Notes: generated by a model not told the origin, from the letters alone. Numbered from the stretch's first letter, positions 37,101 to 50,200 are shown. The stretch is DNA of 64,000 nt from Chamaecyparis obtusa (GCA_027943335.1 BSBK01003569.1:60001-124000); one strand, 5' to 3'. Made by a program: numbers and translations.

Positions 37101-38208
37101 GCTCATTTTGGCTCATTTTGTGCCATGCAAGAGCACAAATGATGCATCTCACATAGCCAACCTCTTCTTCAAAGAAGTAGTTGGAATTCATGGCTTACCT
37201 CAAACAATTGTATCAGATAGGGATGTGAAGTTCCAAGGGCACTTTTGGAGGAAAGTCTTCAAGAAGTTAGGCACAAATCTCACCTATAGCTCTGCCTATC
37301 ACCCTCAAACAGATGGGCAGACTGAGGTAGTAAACAAGTCCCTAGACAATCTTTTAAGATGTCTAACCAAGAAATACTCACAAAGTTGTGATACCATACT
37401 ACCCCAAGCAGAGTTTTCCTTCAATGACTCCATTAATAGGTCAACTATTACAACTCCTTTCCAAGCACTGTATGGTTTGCATCCCAAGGGACCATTGGAT
37501 CTAATGGAACTCCCCTTTGATTTCAAAATCAATGCACAAGGCCAAGAATTGGTAGAACTCATCAACAAGGTACAACAACAAGTGAAAGAAACTTTGCAAA
37601 AGTCTAGTTTGAAGTACAAAGAAAATGCTGACAAGAGGAGAAGAGAGGTTCATTTCCAAATAGGAGACAGGGTTTGGGCATTTCTAAGGAAGGAGACACT
37701 ACCTAAGGGTAGATACTCTAAGTTGCAAATGAAGAAAGTAGGCCCCTACAGCATACTTAACAAAATAGATGACAATGCCTATGAGATATCCCTTCCTCCA
37801 ACTTTGCATATCTCTCCAATCTTCAACATTGTAGACCTCACAACATATAAAGTTACAACAGGTTCAAGCAATGAGCAGGGTAAGGACACAAGCACTGAGG
37901 ATGAAGACTAGGTCACTAATCTTCCACAAAGAAAATCGGTGGAGATTGAAAAATTTTTGGACTCCAAACTACTCAAGTAGACCAGATCAAGGAAGTACAT
38001 GCAGTACTTAGTAAAATGGAAGGGCCTAGCAAAGATTGATGCTACATGGTTGACCGAAGATCAAGTCAACCAACATGGGACTTCGGTAGAGCAGCTATAC
38101 TCAAGTAGGGACTTGAGTTTTAAAGTTCAAGGGGAGTATGTTGTAGGAGAATATACTCCTACTCCAGAGTCAATAGGCATTCCTATGAAGTCTATGATTT
38201 CACACTAA
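37101..38208 (+). pseudogene. Chromovirus integrase C part and chromodomain
   Basis: After the deletion the sequence resumes inside integrase: AHFVPCKSTNDASHIA, IVSDRDVKFQGHFW with the second catalytic Asp, and AYHPQTDGQTEVVN with the catalytic Glu. It then has a GPY/F-like segment (KVGPYSILNKI) and a chromodomain (YLVKWKGLAKIDATWLTEDQ). The zinc-binding domain and first catalytic Asp are missing. The junction contains a 10-bp tandem duplication, GCTCATTTTG twice, at 37101-37120. Stops at about 37909 and 37978 break the frame. The frame runs about 70 bp into the 3' LTR and stops at 38208. Chromodomains steer integration to particular chromatin. Confidence 0.9.
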
Positions 38209-39722
38209 GGTCTTTAGAGTCCTCTAGTCATGCTTAGGATAAGGGTTAGTCTTTGGATCTCATTGTAAGACCATAGTTCCAAGTTGGCATTTTATGAGTC
38301 CTTGGTTTAACTATTGGTCATTTATGGTACAACACCCTAGTCTTAGGTATTTTCATGATTTTATATGTTTGGATCCATTAGGGATCATCTAGATAAGGTT
38401 AAGACCATTTTTGGTCATTAGATTTGCAAGAAATGCAAAATTGTCAAAGTTGCTCAAAAGTTGTTAAGCAACTTCTGAGCAACTTTCTAAAAGTTGTCAA
38501 ACATTGTAATTAAACCTCCCAAACAGCTAGTTGGTTCAAACCACTCATGTAACCATTGGGATTATCCTATATAAGCCCTTATAGGCGGGTGATAGTATAA
38601 CAACATGTAATTTGGCATTTATCAATACAAAAACCATCATTTCTCTGCAGATTTCCTTGTATCAGGAAACTATACAGACAAGTAAAGATGTGAGGGCATG
38701 AACCAATGATTCCAAAGGTTGAAGCATCGAATCACCTTTCATCTTCACTTGGTCTCATGTATTGATCAACCTTAGTTTGAAAGATATCTAATTTTTAGTG
38801 ACAGTGCCTAGGATTGAGGCTGAAAATCAGGGTTTGTGATAGGGCCTAATTGTTTAGGCACATTCCACCATGGGAAATTGATGCCCCTTTGTGGAATAAT
38901 TTTTTTTTCAATGTTCCTTCATATTATGCAATTTAGAGAGGTGGATTTGCAGAGTGGATTTTCCACAAGACCCTAGGTGTACATCTCTATGTGTGCACCC
39001 GTCAAGTAACTAGGACAGTCCTCCTAGATTGCGGTTGGGGATTCTTTAGGACCTAAAAACTTGGATTCTAAGTTGTTTCAAATTTACAAATATTCCCCCA
39101 CACTTTATTTGTGATTTTTCATAGGAGAGGAAGCACTTGTAGTGCATTTGGAGCCCTAATTAGGCCTATTAGCCCGGTCTAATATTGCAACAACAGCAAC
39201 CTCCACTCATTTCCACTCCTTGGTGTTTAGGCATGTTTAGTAAACCCCAAAAGGGTATCATAATCCTCAACCCATTCATTGCTTCATTTGGGAGTAATTT
39301 GTGTTATGTCTAGTTTTCCTTCTAGGAAGGGCTACAAGCAGGATACTAGGTTTGTGCAGCAGCATAACCTTAGAAGTTGCTCAATGGTGAAAGAAGCATT
39401 GGAACTATTTATATAAGACCTAAATAGGCTATAAAAATACTCATAAGCCATCCTTGTTCTTAGTCTCCATTCCTTGGGGTTTTTTTTTCACATGGGGCTA
39501 GTAAGTTCTCTTAGTGTATCCTTGGTTTTTGGTGCTTGAAACTTGGGTAGACCTAGTGATTAGGTTACCTTGGATAGTTGAGGTTGTGATAACCTTGTTT
39601 CTAATCCTTTTTGATACTTGTGATAAGTAATTCAGCACTAGACCCTTCACCTTGGGTGTTGAGGGATTCAAACTCACCAAATTGTTCACTGTTGGAGGCT
39701 TCCGCTGACCACTGCTACATCA
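38139..39722 (+). repeat. Chromovirus 3' LTR (1,584 bp)
   Basis: Starts TGTTGTAGGAG directly after the purine-rich GGGGAGTA and ends GCTACATCA. A TATATAAG lies at about 38568-38575. The LTR pair differs at scattered sites, so the insertion is not recent. Confidence 0.92.
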
Positions 39723-40017
39723 CATGGAGTGGTGGAATGAGTTGGCTATTCCATATAGGATCAAATTGATGCTGATTTACAATCATAATCATAGAGTTGT
39801 GACTACTCAAATTAATGAAGACATATAGCATGAGGATTTTAGTTTCTCAATATATCAATGACGTCAATTATCATTTGGGCATTTATTGCTGAAAAAAGAG
39901 ACACACTTCCTACATGTTTTTGGCCATTTTTTGGGCTTATATTGGTATTGGGGGTATTTTCATCTGCATACTTCCAAGATCAAGGTCTTTTCTGAGAAGG
40001 GTTTTTTGTGCTTTGAA

Positions 40018-41629
40018 ATGGGTGGAAACAGGAAGAGAACAGAACCTGTGTCATGTGAGAACTGGAAAAATAAGGAAAAAGTGTGGAGTTTGTTAAAGAA
40101 AGGTGGCTTGAATGGTTATCTGGAGAGACTTCGTGGGAAAGACTCAATGGTTACTAACTACTTCATTAAGAACTGGAGAATGATAAGATTGTTTTGGGAG
40201 GCTCTACCATTAAAATCACGGAGGATATCATAGTTGATGTTACGGGCCTTTCTAAAGATGACAAGAAATTTTATAGAGACAAGTGTCTACATGATGTGGC
40301 TATCAAGAAATTCCCTAAAGAAGATGATGAAAAGACCCATCTTCTTAAGAGCAAGAAGTCTTATTACTCCTTGACAATGATCAATAAGGTTTGGTGTAGG
40401 GTTGTTTTTGTTGTTATGCATTATATCACCCTAGATGGTAAGTTTTCTATGGTTTATGGGTACCATTTTTTTATCCTTAACCATTTTTGTTATGGGGATA
40501 AGATATCCTTCCGATATTATTTGATGAATTCCTTGAATACTAGCATAAAAGATGCCTAGGAAAATCCCCTTGGTAACCCGGCCATGCATAGGGCCCCATG
40601 TTCCTTATCTATGATCACTTTATGCCCAATTATCCTAACCCTCTAAAGGTCAAACCCTCAGATTCTAGGGATGACAACTTTGAGGAGGAAGAAAATGATG
40701 AGGAGGATTTTGACACTGAGGTAGATTATGACTCCAAATCCTCACATGATACTACTATGAACCTCAGAAAGAAAGGGAAAGACATGGTGAAGGGTGCTAT
40801 CTCCTCTTCCAGGAACCTTATGGGTCAAAAAATAAAGTCCTTCTAGGAGGACTCTTCATCGGGAAATGATGGTGACAGTATGGAGGATAGGGATTTTAGT
40901 GAGGAGAAGCAGGAGGGGAGTTGTAAGAAAGGTAAGAAACCTAGACGAATTCACTTTTCCGCTAAGGATTCCTCCCTTGTGGTCATTTCTAAGGAGTTTG
41001 AGGTAGGTACTCACAAACCCCCTTATACATAGGTTCCTTCTAATGCATATGTTCTGAAAGGTCCCTCTATTGATAATCCCTCTGAGGCTGAGCATGCTAA
41101 GGAAGCTATCAATTGGATCTTTAAGGAATTAATTAATCTGAAAAGAAGCAATGATAGACTCACGAAAATAATTAATATTCTTGAAATTATGGGTCTTGAT
41201 GATAAAACCTTCCCTATCTTTTTGAGTGATTTGACTAAAACTATCAACAAAGCAAATGGGATTGTTAACACCTATGATTCCAAATTGGATGACATGAATG
41301 CTGAAATTTCTAAATGTGAAGTGGGCTTGGTTTCTCTGGAGCCTAAAGCTATGGCTTTCAATGATAAAATCTCCAATATTGAGCCTATGCTCAAAAGGAT
41401 TGGGGATGAGAGCTGCAAAATTCTTTGGAATTCTTCTAGTTAGATCAAAACCCTCATCAACAGATGGGAAAAGACTATTGACAAAGATAAGGACCCGATG
41501 ATTCTTGACACTAAGAATCTTACTAGTTCCAGGTGTGCTAGCCAAGATGTTAGTAATCTAAAGGATTCAGCTTTAAATATAGATCTCCTAGCCTCTGAAG
41601 TTGTAGATCTCCTCAACAACATTTGGTGA
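40018..41629 (+). pseudogene. Decayed VTGLS-type ORF with acidic and helical parts
   Basis: Starting near MGGNRKRTEPVSCENWKNKE at 40018, the frame shifts once near 40175 and continues as STIKITEDIIVDVTGLSKDD, then SYYSLTMINKVWCRVVFVVM and TLDGKFSMVYGYHFF. An acidic segment (FEEEENDEEDFDTEVDYDSK) and a long helical C part (41020-41629) follow. There are four or more stops or frameshifts. The I.IT..I..VTGL pattern and the globular-acidic-helical order match the large proteins of Elements I and II, so all may belong to one loosely related family. That is inference from motif and layout only. I found no LTRs assigned to it with confidence. Confidence 0.55.
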
Positions 41630-41989
41630 TTCCTTTCTTTTGGGATTTTTTCTTTTTGTTTGGTTGTTCCCCTCTTAAGTTGGCCTTTTTCCTTGCCCAA
41701 CTGGCTTTTTTTTGTGATACTTTCTAGTTGTTAGTCCTTTGGCTATCCTTTTTGGTTTGACATCTATTAGCTATCTTAGGTGCTTAATGCTTTTCTATTC
41801 TCTCCTTTTGTAAAAGGTTCAAGACCTTTCAAATCCCGTTTTCCTATTAATCAGAACATATTGTAAAGTTTTACAAAAATATGAAAAAGATAGGATGATT
41901 GATCAATGATTGTATAAGAATCAAAATAAAGGAACATGATATAATTGATGTCGAAAGCATAAGGTACTTATGAAGATGGTCTAAAATCC

Positions 41990-43088
41990 AGTATGGGTGT
42001 TGTCTCCTCCTCTCTTAAATGACTTAGACTGTAGGGTTTGAAGAGGAGTTATTATGTGAATTTCTTTCCCCCCTCGAGGCTAGATGTTGACTATCTTCTT
42101 GGCATGACAATAAGGCATGAAAGATTCTTCAGAGGTAAGATTTGTATTTTTTGGTTTAGAGAAGTGATAGTATGGTGTATTAATTGTTTGGTTATGCCAC
42201 AAATTGTTAATTCTAAGTTTTATTCAAATAAGGATTGGAGAAATGTTGTGTGTCTAGATAGCTTGGATAACAATGTTGATGACAATAGAAGATTCTTTGA
42301 TAAGTTAAAAAGATAGTATGAGTTAGTGTAACTGGTTTTCTCCTATAGAAATTGAGTGATTCTATGTTAATAAGAATTATTGCTACATAGAAGAGGTTGA
42401 GTCTAAAACTGGTTGGGAAATTGTGCTATCTTGTATGAGAATTTTTGAGACTCTTAAGGATACTCATGCTACAAGACTTGAAGTTTTGGCAGTTTGATCT
42501 ATTCTTTTTGGTGAATAAGATAAGGATAAAAGTATTGAAAGATGCTTACAAAGGTCTTTTCCTCTAATATTTAGGACAAGAGTATCAGTTGGATTTTTCT
42601 ATAGTACTTCTTTACTTTGATAATTAGTTCAAATAATGGTAAAGAAGAAGAATAGATAAGTATTGGGAAACAAAGGAAAACTACATAAATTATATACACA
42701 TTAGTGTTGCTTCAAACAAGGTTTACATGTACTTAGTCAGTCAGGAGGAATGACTATTGTTGGGGATAAGTTTCGTCATTTAATTAGAATTATTTTAAGT
42801 TTCTCTAGGAAATACTGTGGGTTTTTTCCCCTCCTTTGTCTAGCTCAATGCATTAGAGTGATGCATCTATCCGAGAGGTTACTTTTGACTTACTATTTTT
42901 CTATTATGAGTTAATAGTGGTAATTATTTTTTTATACTTTGTCCTTGATGGAAAAGGGGGAGTAAGATAAGGAAAAAAAATTTGTTCGTGATTGTTTTGG
43001 TTGCTTCAAGAAGGAGGAGTTGATATTAATTGATATCTTAGTAAAATAGTTTTTCTGGTTATTTTCTATCAATGAAAAAGGGGAAGGT
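41990..43088 (+). pseudogene. Degenerate copia-like internal remnant (Element III)
   Basis: This stretch shares its first part (FFPPSRLDVDYLLGMTIR..., FYSNKDWRNVVCLDSLDN) and a later block near 42830-42900 with 20510-21535. It ends in a purine-rich tract (AAAAAGGGGAAGGT, 43075-43088) directly before a TGTTGG LTR start. It is therefore the 3' internal part of an LTR element, here called Element III. No intact ORF remains and its 5' LTR was not found. Confidence 0.5.
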
Positions 43089-43132
43089 TGTTGGAAATAT
43101 ATGTTTGGCTATTTGTTGTCATTGATGTAAAA
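43062..43132 (+). promoter_or_regulatory. Inverted repeat bracketing PPT and U3 start (Element III)
   Basis: Arm 43062-43079 (TTTTCTATCAATGAAAAA) is largely complementary to 43116-43132 (TTGTCATTGATGTAAAA). The PPT and the first bases of the LTR lie in the loop, as in Elements I and II. Confidence 0.6.
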
Positions 43133-43302
43133 TATTATGTTATAGAGGTGTTTTTGTTTACTCAAACACTATGGTTTGAAAGTCTATTATATTTGGATAA
43201 GTAAGATTATGTGCTGAGCATGTTTGTGCTTCTAAAATAGTAGAAGATAGGTATATATTCAATGGAATAAAAGTATGTATTCGGTGTTACAAGAAGTGGA
43301 AG

Positions 43303-43403
<101 letters not shown>

Positions 43404-44528
43404 GTGTTACAAAATAGTGGATGACAAGTATCTATTTAGTGCATAGAACAGTGGAAGACAATGATGGATTTTGGGGATTATATTCAATGCTCTAGAGTTA
43501 CTTTCCTAGGTTTGGATGTCTTTGGTTAAGTACGGTTGTCAATAGCTCATTGGCAATGTTATGTAGTTGAAGATATTATTTATTCAATTTTATTTCCTAG
43601 AAAGTCTTTTATTTAGAATTAAAGGTTGAAGATATGCATATGTGATTTGAATTGTATTCAGATTTTGGTCTTGGTTATGTCATTTTATAGTGTTTCAAAA
43701 AATATTTATAGTTTTTCAAGGATAGTATCTTCAAGTGTTTCAATTATCATTAGTTTGTGGTCTGGTCCAAAATGTGTTGTTTCTTTTGATGTGAATTGTT
43801 GGCAAGTAACTTTGATTATGACATGGTGTGTGGATCTCACCATGGCATGTGGCGGTCTAGATTATGTTGGCAAGTTAAGTGGATCTTTGGGTAGTGTGAC
43901 TAAATATTTGAGTGACTATAGAAGTTGTTCTAGTAATTTTGGATCTAACATCAGGCTATTAGATGTATAGCGTGTTCATGGTTCCTATCTCTCCTAGATT
44001 GGATCATGCTTCTTGCTTTAGGATTGGGTTATACATTTAATGTTTATCTCATATCTAGATGATTTTGTGGTGTGTGACTTGTGATTTTAATGTTTATCTC
44101 TGATCCAATTAGCTCCTTTCTATGTTTTGGTCCAAATTCTTCTAGGATGGGACCTTATTTATTTTTGTTTTTGTTTTGGCTAACTTGTAACTTAATTATA
44201 ATATCCTTTTGTAATGTCTGACCTTGTTGTAATTTCCAATGGTCTATCTTGTATAGAAGCACACTTTATGCTCTAGTAAAATATATGAGTGAAGCAAGAG
44301 GATTGTGGACGAACTAGTGAAGATCTATAGGTAGAGTTTTACAAGAGTGGAAGATAGTTTATGTAATAGAGAAGCAATAGGAAGATAAAATATGAAAAAT
44401 TTGTGTGGATCAACTACACTATCAAGAGAATCTTTCACTATCTATTGTAAAGAGCTGAATGTACCATTTCCCTAGGATAATGAGTCTTGGTTGTACACGT
44501 TCTTTGTAGTATCTTTCTACTTGGGTAG

Positions 44529-45527
44529 TGTTGGAAATTTGGCTGAGTTGATTGCATAGATGTTGTCATTATGGAAAAATATGATCCACATGAAGATCAC
44601 ACAAGTCAGAGAGCAAGTATGATAGAGTGCATTGCAAATTTGTCTAAGTGTGAGACAGTGTTTTACCAGTGAACCTGGATATAGTTTTTGTTTTTGATGT
44701 TGACTGGAGTAAGTTCAGTGCTTGTGCACTTGAATGTAGACTCTATGATGTCTATTGATCACCCATCCTAGAGTGTAAGCTAGTATGGCATGTACGGAAG
44801 AAGTTATGATAGTTTTACCGAAGACATTGTGGAGCTGATAGGACAGAATATGAAGACAGAACTAGTAAAAAGTTAAGGGATTATTTTGTTTATCAAAATA
44901 ATGAATTAGCAATATAAAGGGATGACATCCTAGATGTTAAATCTTGGATAAAGCTATTGGTATAAATATAAATGTATTTGTAATTGTAATTGTAAAATAG
45001 AATACAAGTAGCAAGTAATATGATGTGAAGTATATGAAGCATATTTAATAGCGATAGTGAAAGAGCAGCAAAGTGATATTGATGCAAGTAGTATAAGGTT
45101 ATGTACCTTAACCTATTTTGTAATCAGTGTATACTGTACATTACTTGTTTGGGCAGTGGGCTCATCTAGTAATCACATTTTGTACTACAACTCCTAACAG
45201 GGTTGAGGCTTCTAACAAGGCCTATAGTCTTTTAATCAGGACTGATACACTATATGCTTGTAATAGACTCCTAACAGGGTCAACATCCTTAACAAGATAC
45301 TTTTGATTAGTGGATCTTTGTGGGTACCATCCCCACCGAGGTTTTCCCTTGGCTAGGGTTTCCTCGAGAACAAATAATGTGTTATGAGTCCATTATTTTT
45401 ATGCATGTTGTTTAGCTTCTTATGTTATGCATGTATAAAGAAAATATGTTATATCCATAATTGGGCAAAAGATAAAGTTTGTAGAATACTGATTCAGCCC
45501 CCCTCTCAATATTCCCTATTTCTAACA
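44529..45527 (+). repeat. Element II 5' LTR (999 bp)
   Basis: Direct repeat of 50666-51667. It starts TGTTGGAAATTTGG and ends TTTCTAACA. Confidence 0.93.
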
Positions 45528-45529
45528 AT

Positions 45530-45541
45530 TGGTATTAGAGC
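45530..45541 (+). promoter_or_regulatory. Element II PBS, one mismatch to Met tRNA site
   Basis: TGGTATTAGAGC differs from the usual TGGTATCAGAGC by one C-to-T change, consistent with decay after insertion. Confidence 0.88.
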
Positions 45542-45583
45542 TTAGTTACTCAGAAAAGAATCATTCAAGGAAAGCCTAGCAGC

Positions 45584-46759
45584 TTGAGTAAGATCTCTAT
45601 GGATATGGATCAACTACAGAAGAATCTTGAAGAAGCTCTTGAACAGATTGACTTGCTTACTATTGAAAAAGATACTTTGAAAATAAAGTATGATGATGCA
45701 AAGAACCTCATTGAGAAATTGAAAAACAAATTGGAAGATCTGAGATTTGAAAAAGAATCCAAAGTTTTTATTGAAGATTGTGATGACAATATGGAAAAAG
45801 AAAATGAGATCAATAAGCATGAATTGAAGATAGAAAATTTGAATCTTAGTTTGAAAGATGGAAATGGAAAGAATGAAGAAAATCTGAAATCTGAGAATGA
45901 AAGTCTAAAGACTAAAAATGAAGGACTAAAATCTAAACTTTCTAAAGTAACATCTAAACTTGAGAAAGTCAATTTGCAGTATGATGAACTTGAGAAATAC
46001 AACAAGATTGTGAAAGGTGAACTGACTCAATCCAAACAATAACTTGAAAGTCTATATTCAACTAGCGAGAAGATTGATGAAAAAATATCTTATCAGAAAC
46101 CATTCTATGATAAGACTGGTCTTGGATTCAACACTTTCAAAGCAAATGATGAAGGCAAGGAACTAGATCTGAAGATATCTGAAAGCATGGATGAGAAGAA
46201 GCCTGATGAGATCAACAAATCTAAAGATACACCTAAAGAAGAAGAATCACCGAAGCAAGAGGAATCACCCAAAGGCATGCAAAGAGAATTCAAAGGTAGA
46301 TGTTTTGCTTGTAATACTATTGGTCATATGAAGAGAGATTGCACAGGTAAACAATTTAAACTTCTTAATGGTTATTGTTACAATTGTCATGGTTTTGGAC
46401 ATAGAGCTATTGATTGTAGGAAACCTAAATTTATTGAGAATAATGATGGTAGTAGAATCTTTAGGAATACTAACAATGCAGATAAGAAACCTACTGAAGA
46501 TATAAATAGAAGAACTGGAATAGTATGTCATAGATGAAACAAGGTTGGACACATTGCTAGAAACTGCAATTCACAAATCAATCAGATATGCAACAAGATT
46601 GGACATACAACAAGGTTTTGAAAAATGAACAACATAGTTTTTCATCCTAATCCTAACCCCAGGAATCATGCAAGAAGAAATGAAGATGCTAGTAATAGTC
46701 AGAAAGGATGCTGTAGTAATTTAGATGAAGTGAAGTTTATCAAAAGCACAAGTCAATAA
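45584..46759 (+). pseudogene. Element II coiled-coil zinc-knuckle protein, broken
   Basis: A single frame of 392 codons starts 42 bp after the PBS. The first 150 residues are strongly charged and heptad-like. Knuckles follow: CFACNTIGHMKRDC, CYNCHGFGHRAIDC, then degraded ones (CHR.NKVGHIARNC and ICNKIGHTTRF). Stops interrupt it at 46040 (TAA, probably from CAA), 46535 (TGA in place of a knuckle Cys) and 46619. Length and order match the intact 397-aa protein of Element I. It occupies the gag position but lacks a recognisable capsid domain. Confidence 0.85.
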
Positions 46760-47292
46760 GACATATTCAACATTGAAGGTAATCAGAAAGGTGAAGTATT
46801 GAAAGGTAAGAATGAATCTTTACCTGACCTATCTCAAAGTACTTAATTCATGTAAATTATAGTAGAATAGGAACTTAGATTTAGTATAGAAGTAGATATA
46901 TGATGAACTGAGTCTTGCATAGTTAGTGCAAGGTAGTTTATGATGTTCTAATGCTATGGTTAAGAGCACAAAGAAAAATATTATGTTTTGTGAGATCGCA
47001 AGAAGTTTTAAGTTTTGCAAGTTAGCAGAGACAACTTTTTGGAAAGAAGCGGCAAAAGAATTGAATGCGATGTTAGATCTAAGTGAGATTGAATTAATAA
47101 AAGGTTATGATCAGTATTAATTGATCATCAAAGTAAATTTAAGTATCAAGGAGATCAAAGAGAAGTGTTAGAAAGTATTTTGCAAGGATTTGGAGAAGAA
47201 TTGTGTGCTGAAATTATGCAAGCCCTAAAATCACAAAATTGAGGTATTTTACTTGACAAATCTTTGAATCAGTAAAGGAATTTCAAAAAATC

Positions 47293-50200
47293 ATGGATGT
47301 TTCATTAATACACAATGTCAGAGATAAGAATAGACCTAAATTGAAAAAGGAACCAATAGAACCCTTGGAAGAAGACCCTAGGTTTGCATTATCATCTGTA
47401 CCAGACAGAGTATTACATTTAGAAAATGTCAAAAGTTATCTTGGATGCAAACTAAAGATAGTGAATGATAGTGATTTCATAGATGAATATCAGAAGATGT
47501 ACAATCAGGATATGACACTAAAACAAGGTTTTGAATACTTGGAACATAATGAAATTGTCAAATATGGATTACAGTATGAATTTCATAATGAAGAATGCAC
47601 TAAGATCATTTTGAGCAGAACTCATAATGGAAAGTTTTGGTTAGAGGATAGAGTGATACATATTATAGCTGATTTGATTCATGAAGTCACTGGATTATCT
47701 AAGACTGGAGCTATTCCTTTTAATGAGAAAAAACATGAGAAAAATAGTCATTGACAACACTAATTCATCCTATAATGGTAGAGGAATTATGATTAGCAAG
47801 ATCAAACAACTTGATGTGAGATACATATGCAAGATCCTAACAATTCAAGAGAAGATGAGATGGCAGCTGGAATGGTACGTGAATCTTATCTTATGTGTGT
47901 TGACAGCGTACTAGTTGATATGTGTGAAATTATTAGAATTCAATTGTTTGAGAACTTGAAGAAGATCAAGAAAACTAAGTATACATAGTTTAGGTTCTCA
48001 TCCCTAATCACATATATGTTCTTTCATCTTTTGAGGAGATTTCCTTACACCATAGGAAATGATTGGAATGATGGACAAACCACAATGGAAAGGATTAATG
48101 TAGTATACAGAAAGCATGTTATTGACAGTGTTAATGAGAGTGTAGTAGTTGTTATTAAGACATTTCATAATATTGTGTCTAGCAGATCAAGGATCCCTAA
48201 GTCTCTTGTTGAAAAATATAAAGATGATATATGTTTTATGGTGGATACTGACCTTACCTATATTAAAGCAGTAGAGCCTAGAACAAATTTCATAGACCCT
48301 CTTGGCTATGAAATATCTGAGGTAGAGACTGAAGAGTATGTTAGCAGACTACTAAAGTGTAAGTCGGACACTTAGTGTAATAGGTTTGGAACCTTTGAGG
48401 AGAACTTCAACTCCGCAAAGATTCTAATTGAAGAGAAACAGTCTAAGAAGAGAGTTGAGAGAACTATTAAGAAAATCTTAAAAGATACAAGAATGATAGA
48501 GAGAGAGTTTTTGGTAGCAAAGAAGATAGCAGCAACAATCAGAGAGAGTGGACAAAAGGAAGTTTTGTCTATCCCTCCTTTATCATCAATTGCAGTGCCA
48601 CAGGAAGAACCACAAGTAAAGGTGAAAGTGGAAGTACCTGAGAAGGACATGGAAACAAAGATGTCTACTAGATCCACTTCCTCCACCCCTAGCAAAAAAG
48701 TTAAGGAAAGTGCCACTGGACTAGTAAAGAGGCATAAAACTCTAGTGCAACCTATTCCAAGAAAGATTGCAGAAGTTAAAGATGATGTCACTACAAAAAA
48801 GAAAGCTTGGAAACCAATAGTTGAAAAGCTTAATGAGAAGATTATTGAGAATGGTGACTTTGCAAGAATGAACAAATATTATGATCTTTATGATTATACT
48901 GATAGACTTAATCTAGAGAATGTATTTGTGAAGCATATGATCTTGACTGGCAAGAAGTTTGATACTATTCAAGGATAGATACCTGATGATCTTTACAACA
49001 AACATCTGAATAGGAAGAAGAGAGCATCAGAGGAAGAGACAACTATCAAATAAAAACTTGTGAGGAAGCTTTGTGAGATAAGAGATGAAGCTCAATTCAA
49101 TCAAATCATGAAAGCCCTAAGCACCCATCTAAGAACCAAAAGGAGAACAATTCAGATTATGGGAGGCAGGTATGAAGAAGTAAATTATAAGACTGAACAG
49201 GCAATTATCAAGGTTATGGCAGAATATGTTGGAGAATCATCAGTTGTAGCAGAGCAAGCAGGTGAGAAAGTACAAGAGGACATTCCCTCTTCTCCAACTA
49301 TTAATATTGAAGATGAAACAATGAATGTAGAAGGTACACAACTCATCTTGGATACCGATGAAAATTTATTCAAGAATTTGGAGAACATTGTTTACAATTC
49401 GGTCTTTGAGGAATAGGAAGCTACAAAAGAAGAAGAGATGACAGAGACCACTATTGTGGAACCACCAGTTACAAAAGAACAAGTTCCCATTACCACCAAA
49501 GAAGATATCAATCTTACTCCTGAGACTAGAAAGAAGACTCAAATTGGCTCTATGATTGAGCATTTGGGAAAAGAAGCAGATGATGATGATCAGTTGGACC
49601 TGATTACATCCTTGAACAAAATAATTGGTAACAATAAGAAGGTGAAGAGTCTTGAAGGGTGTCTGAAGGAACTAACTGAGAAGTTACAAAGTACTGTGAC
49701 TACACAAATTTTAGAAGCAGACCCTATGGAGAAGGAAAATAAGGTAATGAGTACCTTTGATAATGAATTTACAAACCTAGTTGATATTGCAAAAGTAAAA
49801 GCACAAGCAGACTATGAGGTTAGAATTATTTTGAAAATTAGTTAGTATATCAGCAATGATATCAATACTCTTGATATCTGTATCAAGGATTTGAGGAAGC
49901 ATTTGGTAACAGGAAAATCTTTGTACATACAGTGTACAAAAACAGAAACTTTGACAACTGAGGAAGATCAGAAGATAAAGTTGAAGGAAGCAGAGATTCT
50001 AAATGAAACAAACCTTCTATCTAGTCCTAATGTGAAGGTCTGTGATGTTGAGAAGAAAGTTAGAAAACTTTATGATGAAATCAGAGTTGTGCAAGATGAG
50101 AAAGACGGGAAATTGAGAAGATACACTCTTTTGAGAGAGCATGCTTCTATGAAGTTGAGCATAATTGAAGAATAGTTGGAAGATTGTCTTTCAGCAAAGA

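Larger units (their letters stand above)
33113..39722 (+). mobile_element. Ty3/gypsy chromovirus, 6,610 bp, internally deleted
   Basis: Plus-strand element with LTRs 33113-34699 and 38139-39722, PBS TGGTATCAGAGC at 34702-34713, and a purine-rich CAAGGGGAGTA just before the 3' LTR. Target duplication is CATGG at 33108-33112 and 39723-39727. Gene order is gag, protease, RT, (gap), integrase C part, chromodomain, which is Ty3/gypsy order; the C-terminal chromodomain makes it a chromovirus. RT after the YLDD region, RNase H, and the integrase zinc finger and first catalytic Asp are missing. Six premature stops also disable it. Confidence 0.94.
32025..39790 (+). pseudogene. LINE ORF2 3' end: zf-RVT and RNase H, split by a chromovirus
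   Basis: Plus-strand remnant of a LINE ORF2 tail. It opens with WPNYLIWKDNPSGSFFVSYA and a zf-RVT segment (KVNMFLWCSL.NKILTTDNIFCRG...CSLCQHD.ESLDHIFIHCPF), then an RVT_3-type RNase H (FPPTGWVKINFDGASK, LARDCNYSKVWIEGDSSNII). At 33112 the 6.6-kb gypsy element interrupts it. Removing that element with one CATGG gives KIM|EWWNELAIPYRI in frame, continuing to about 39790. It has several stop codons and no RT core upstream. The downstream limit is uncertain. Confidence 0.8.

Noticed and set aside
45610..46552. Minus-strand Phe/Ser-rich ORFs
   Set aside because: Antisense of the Element II zinc-knuckle gene.
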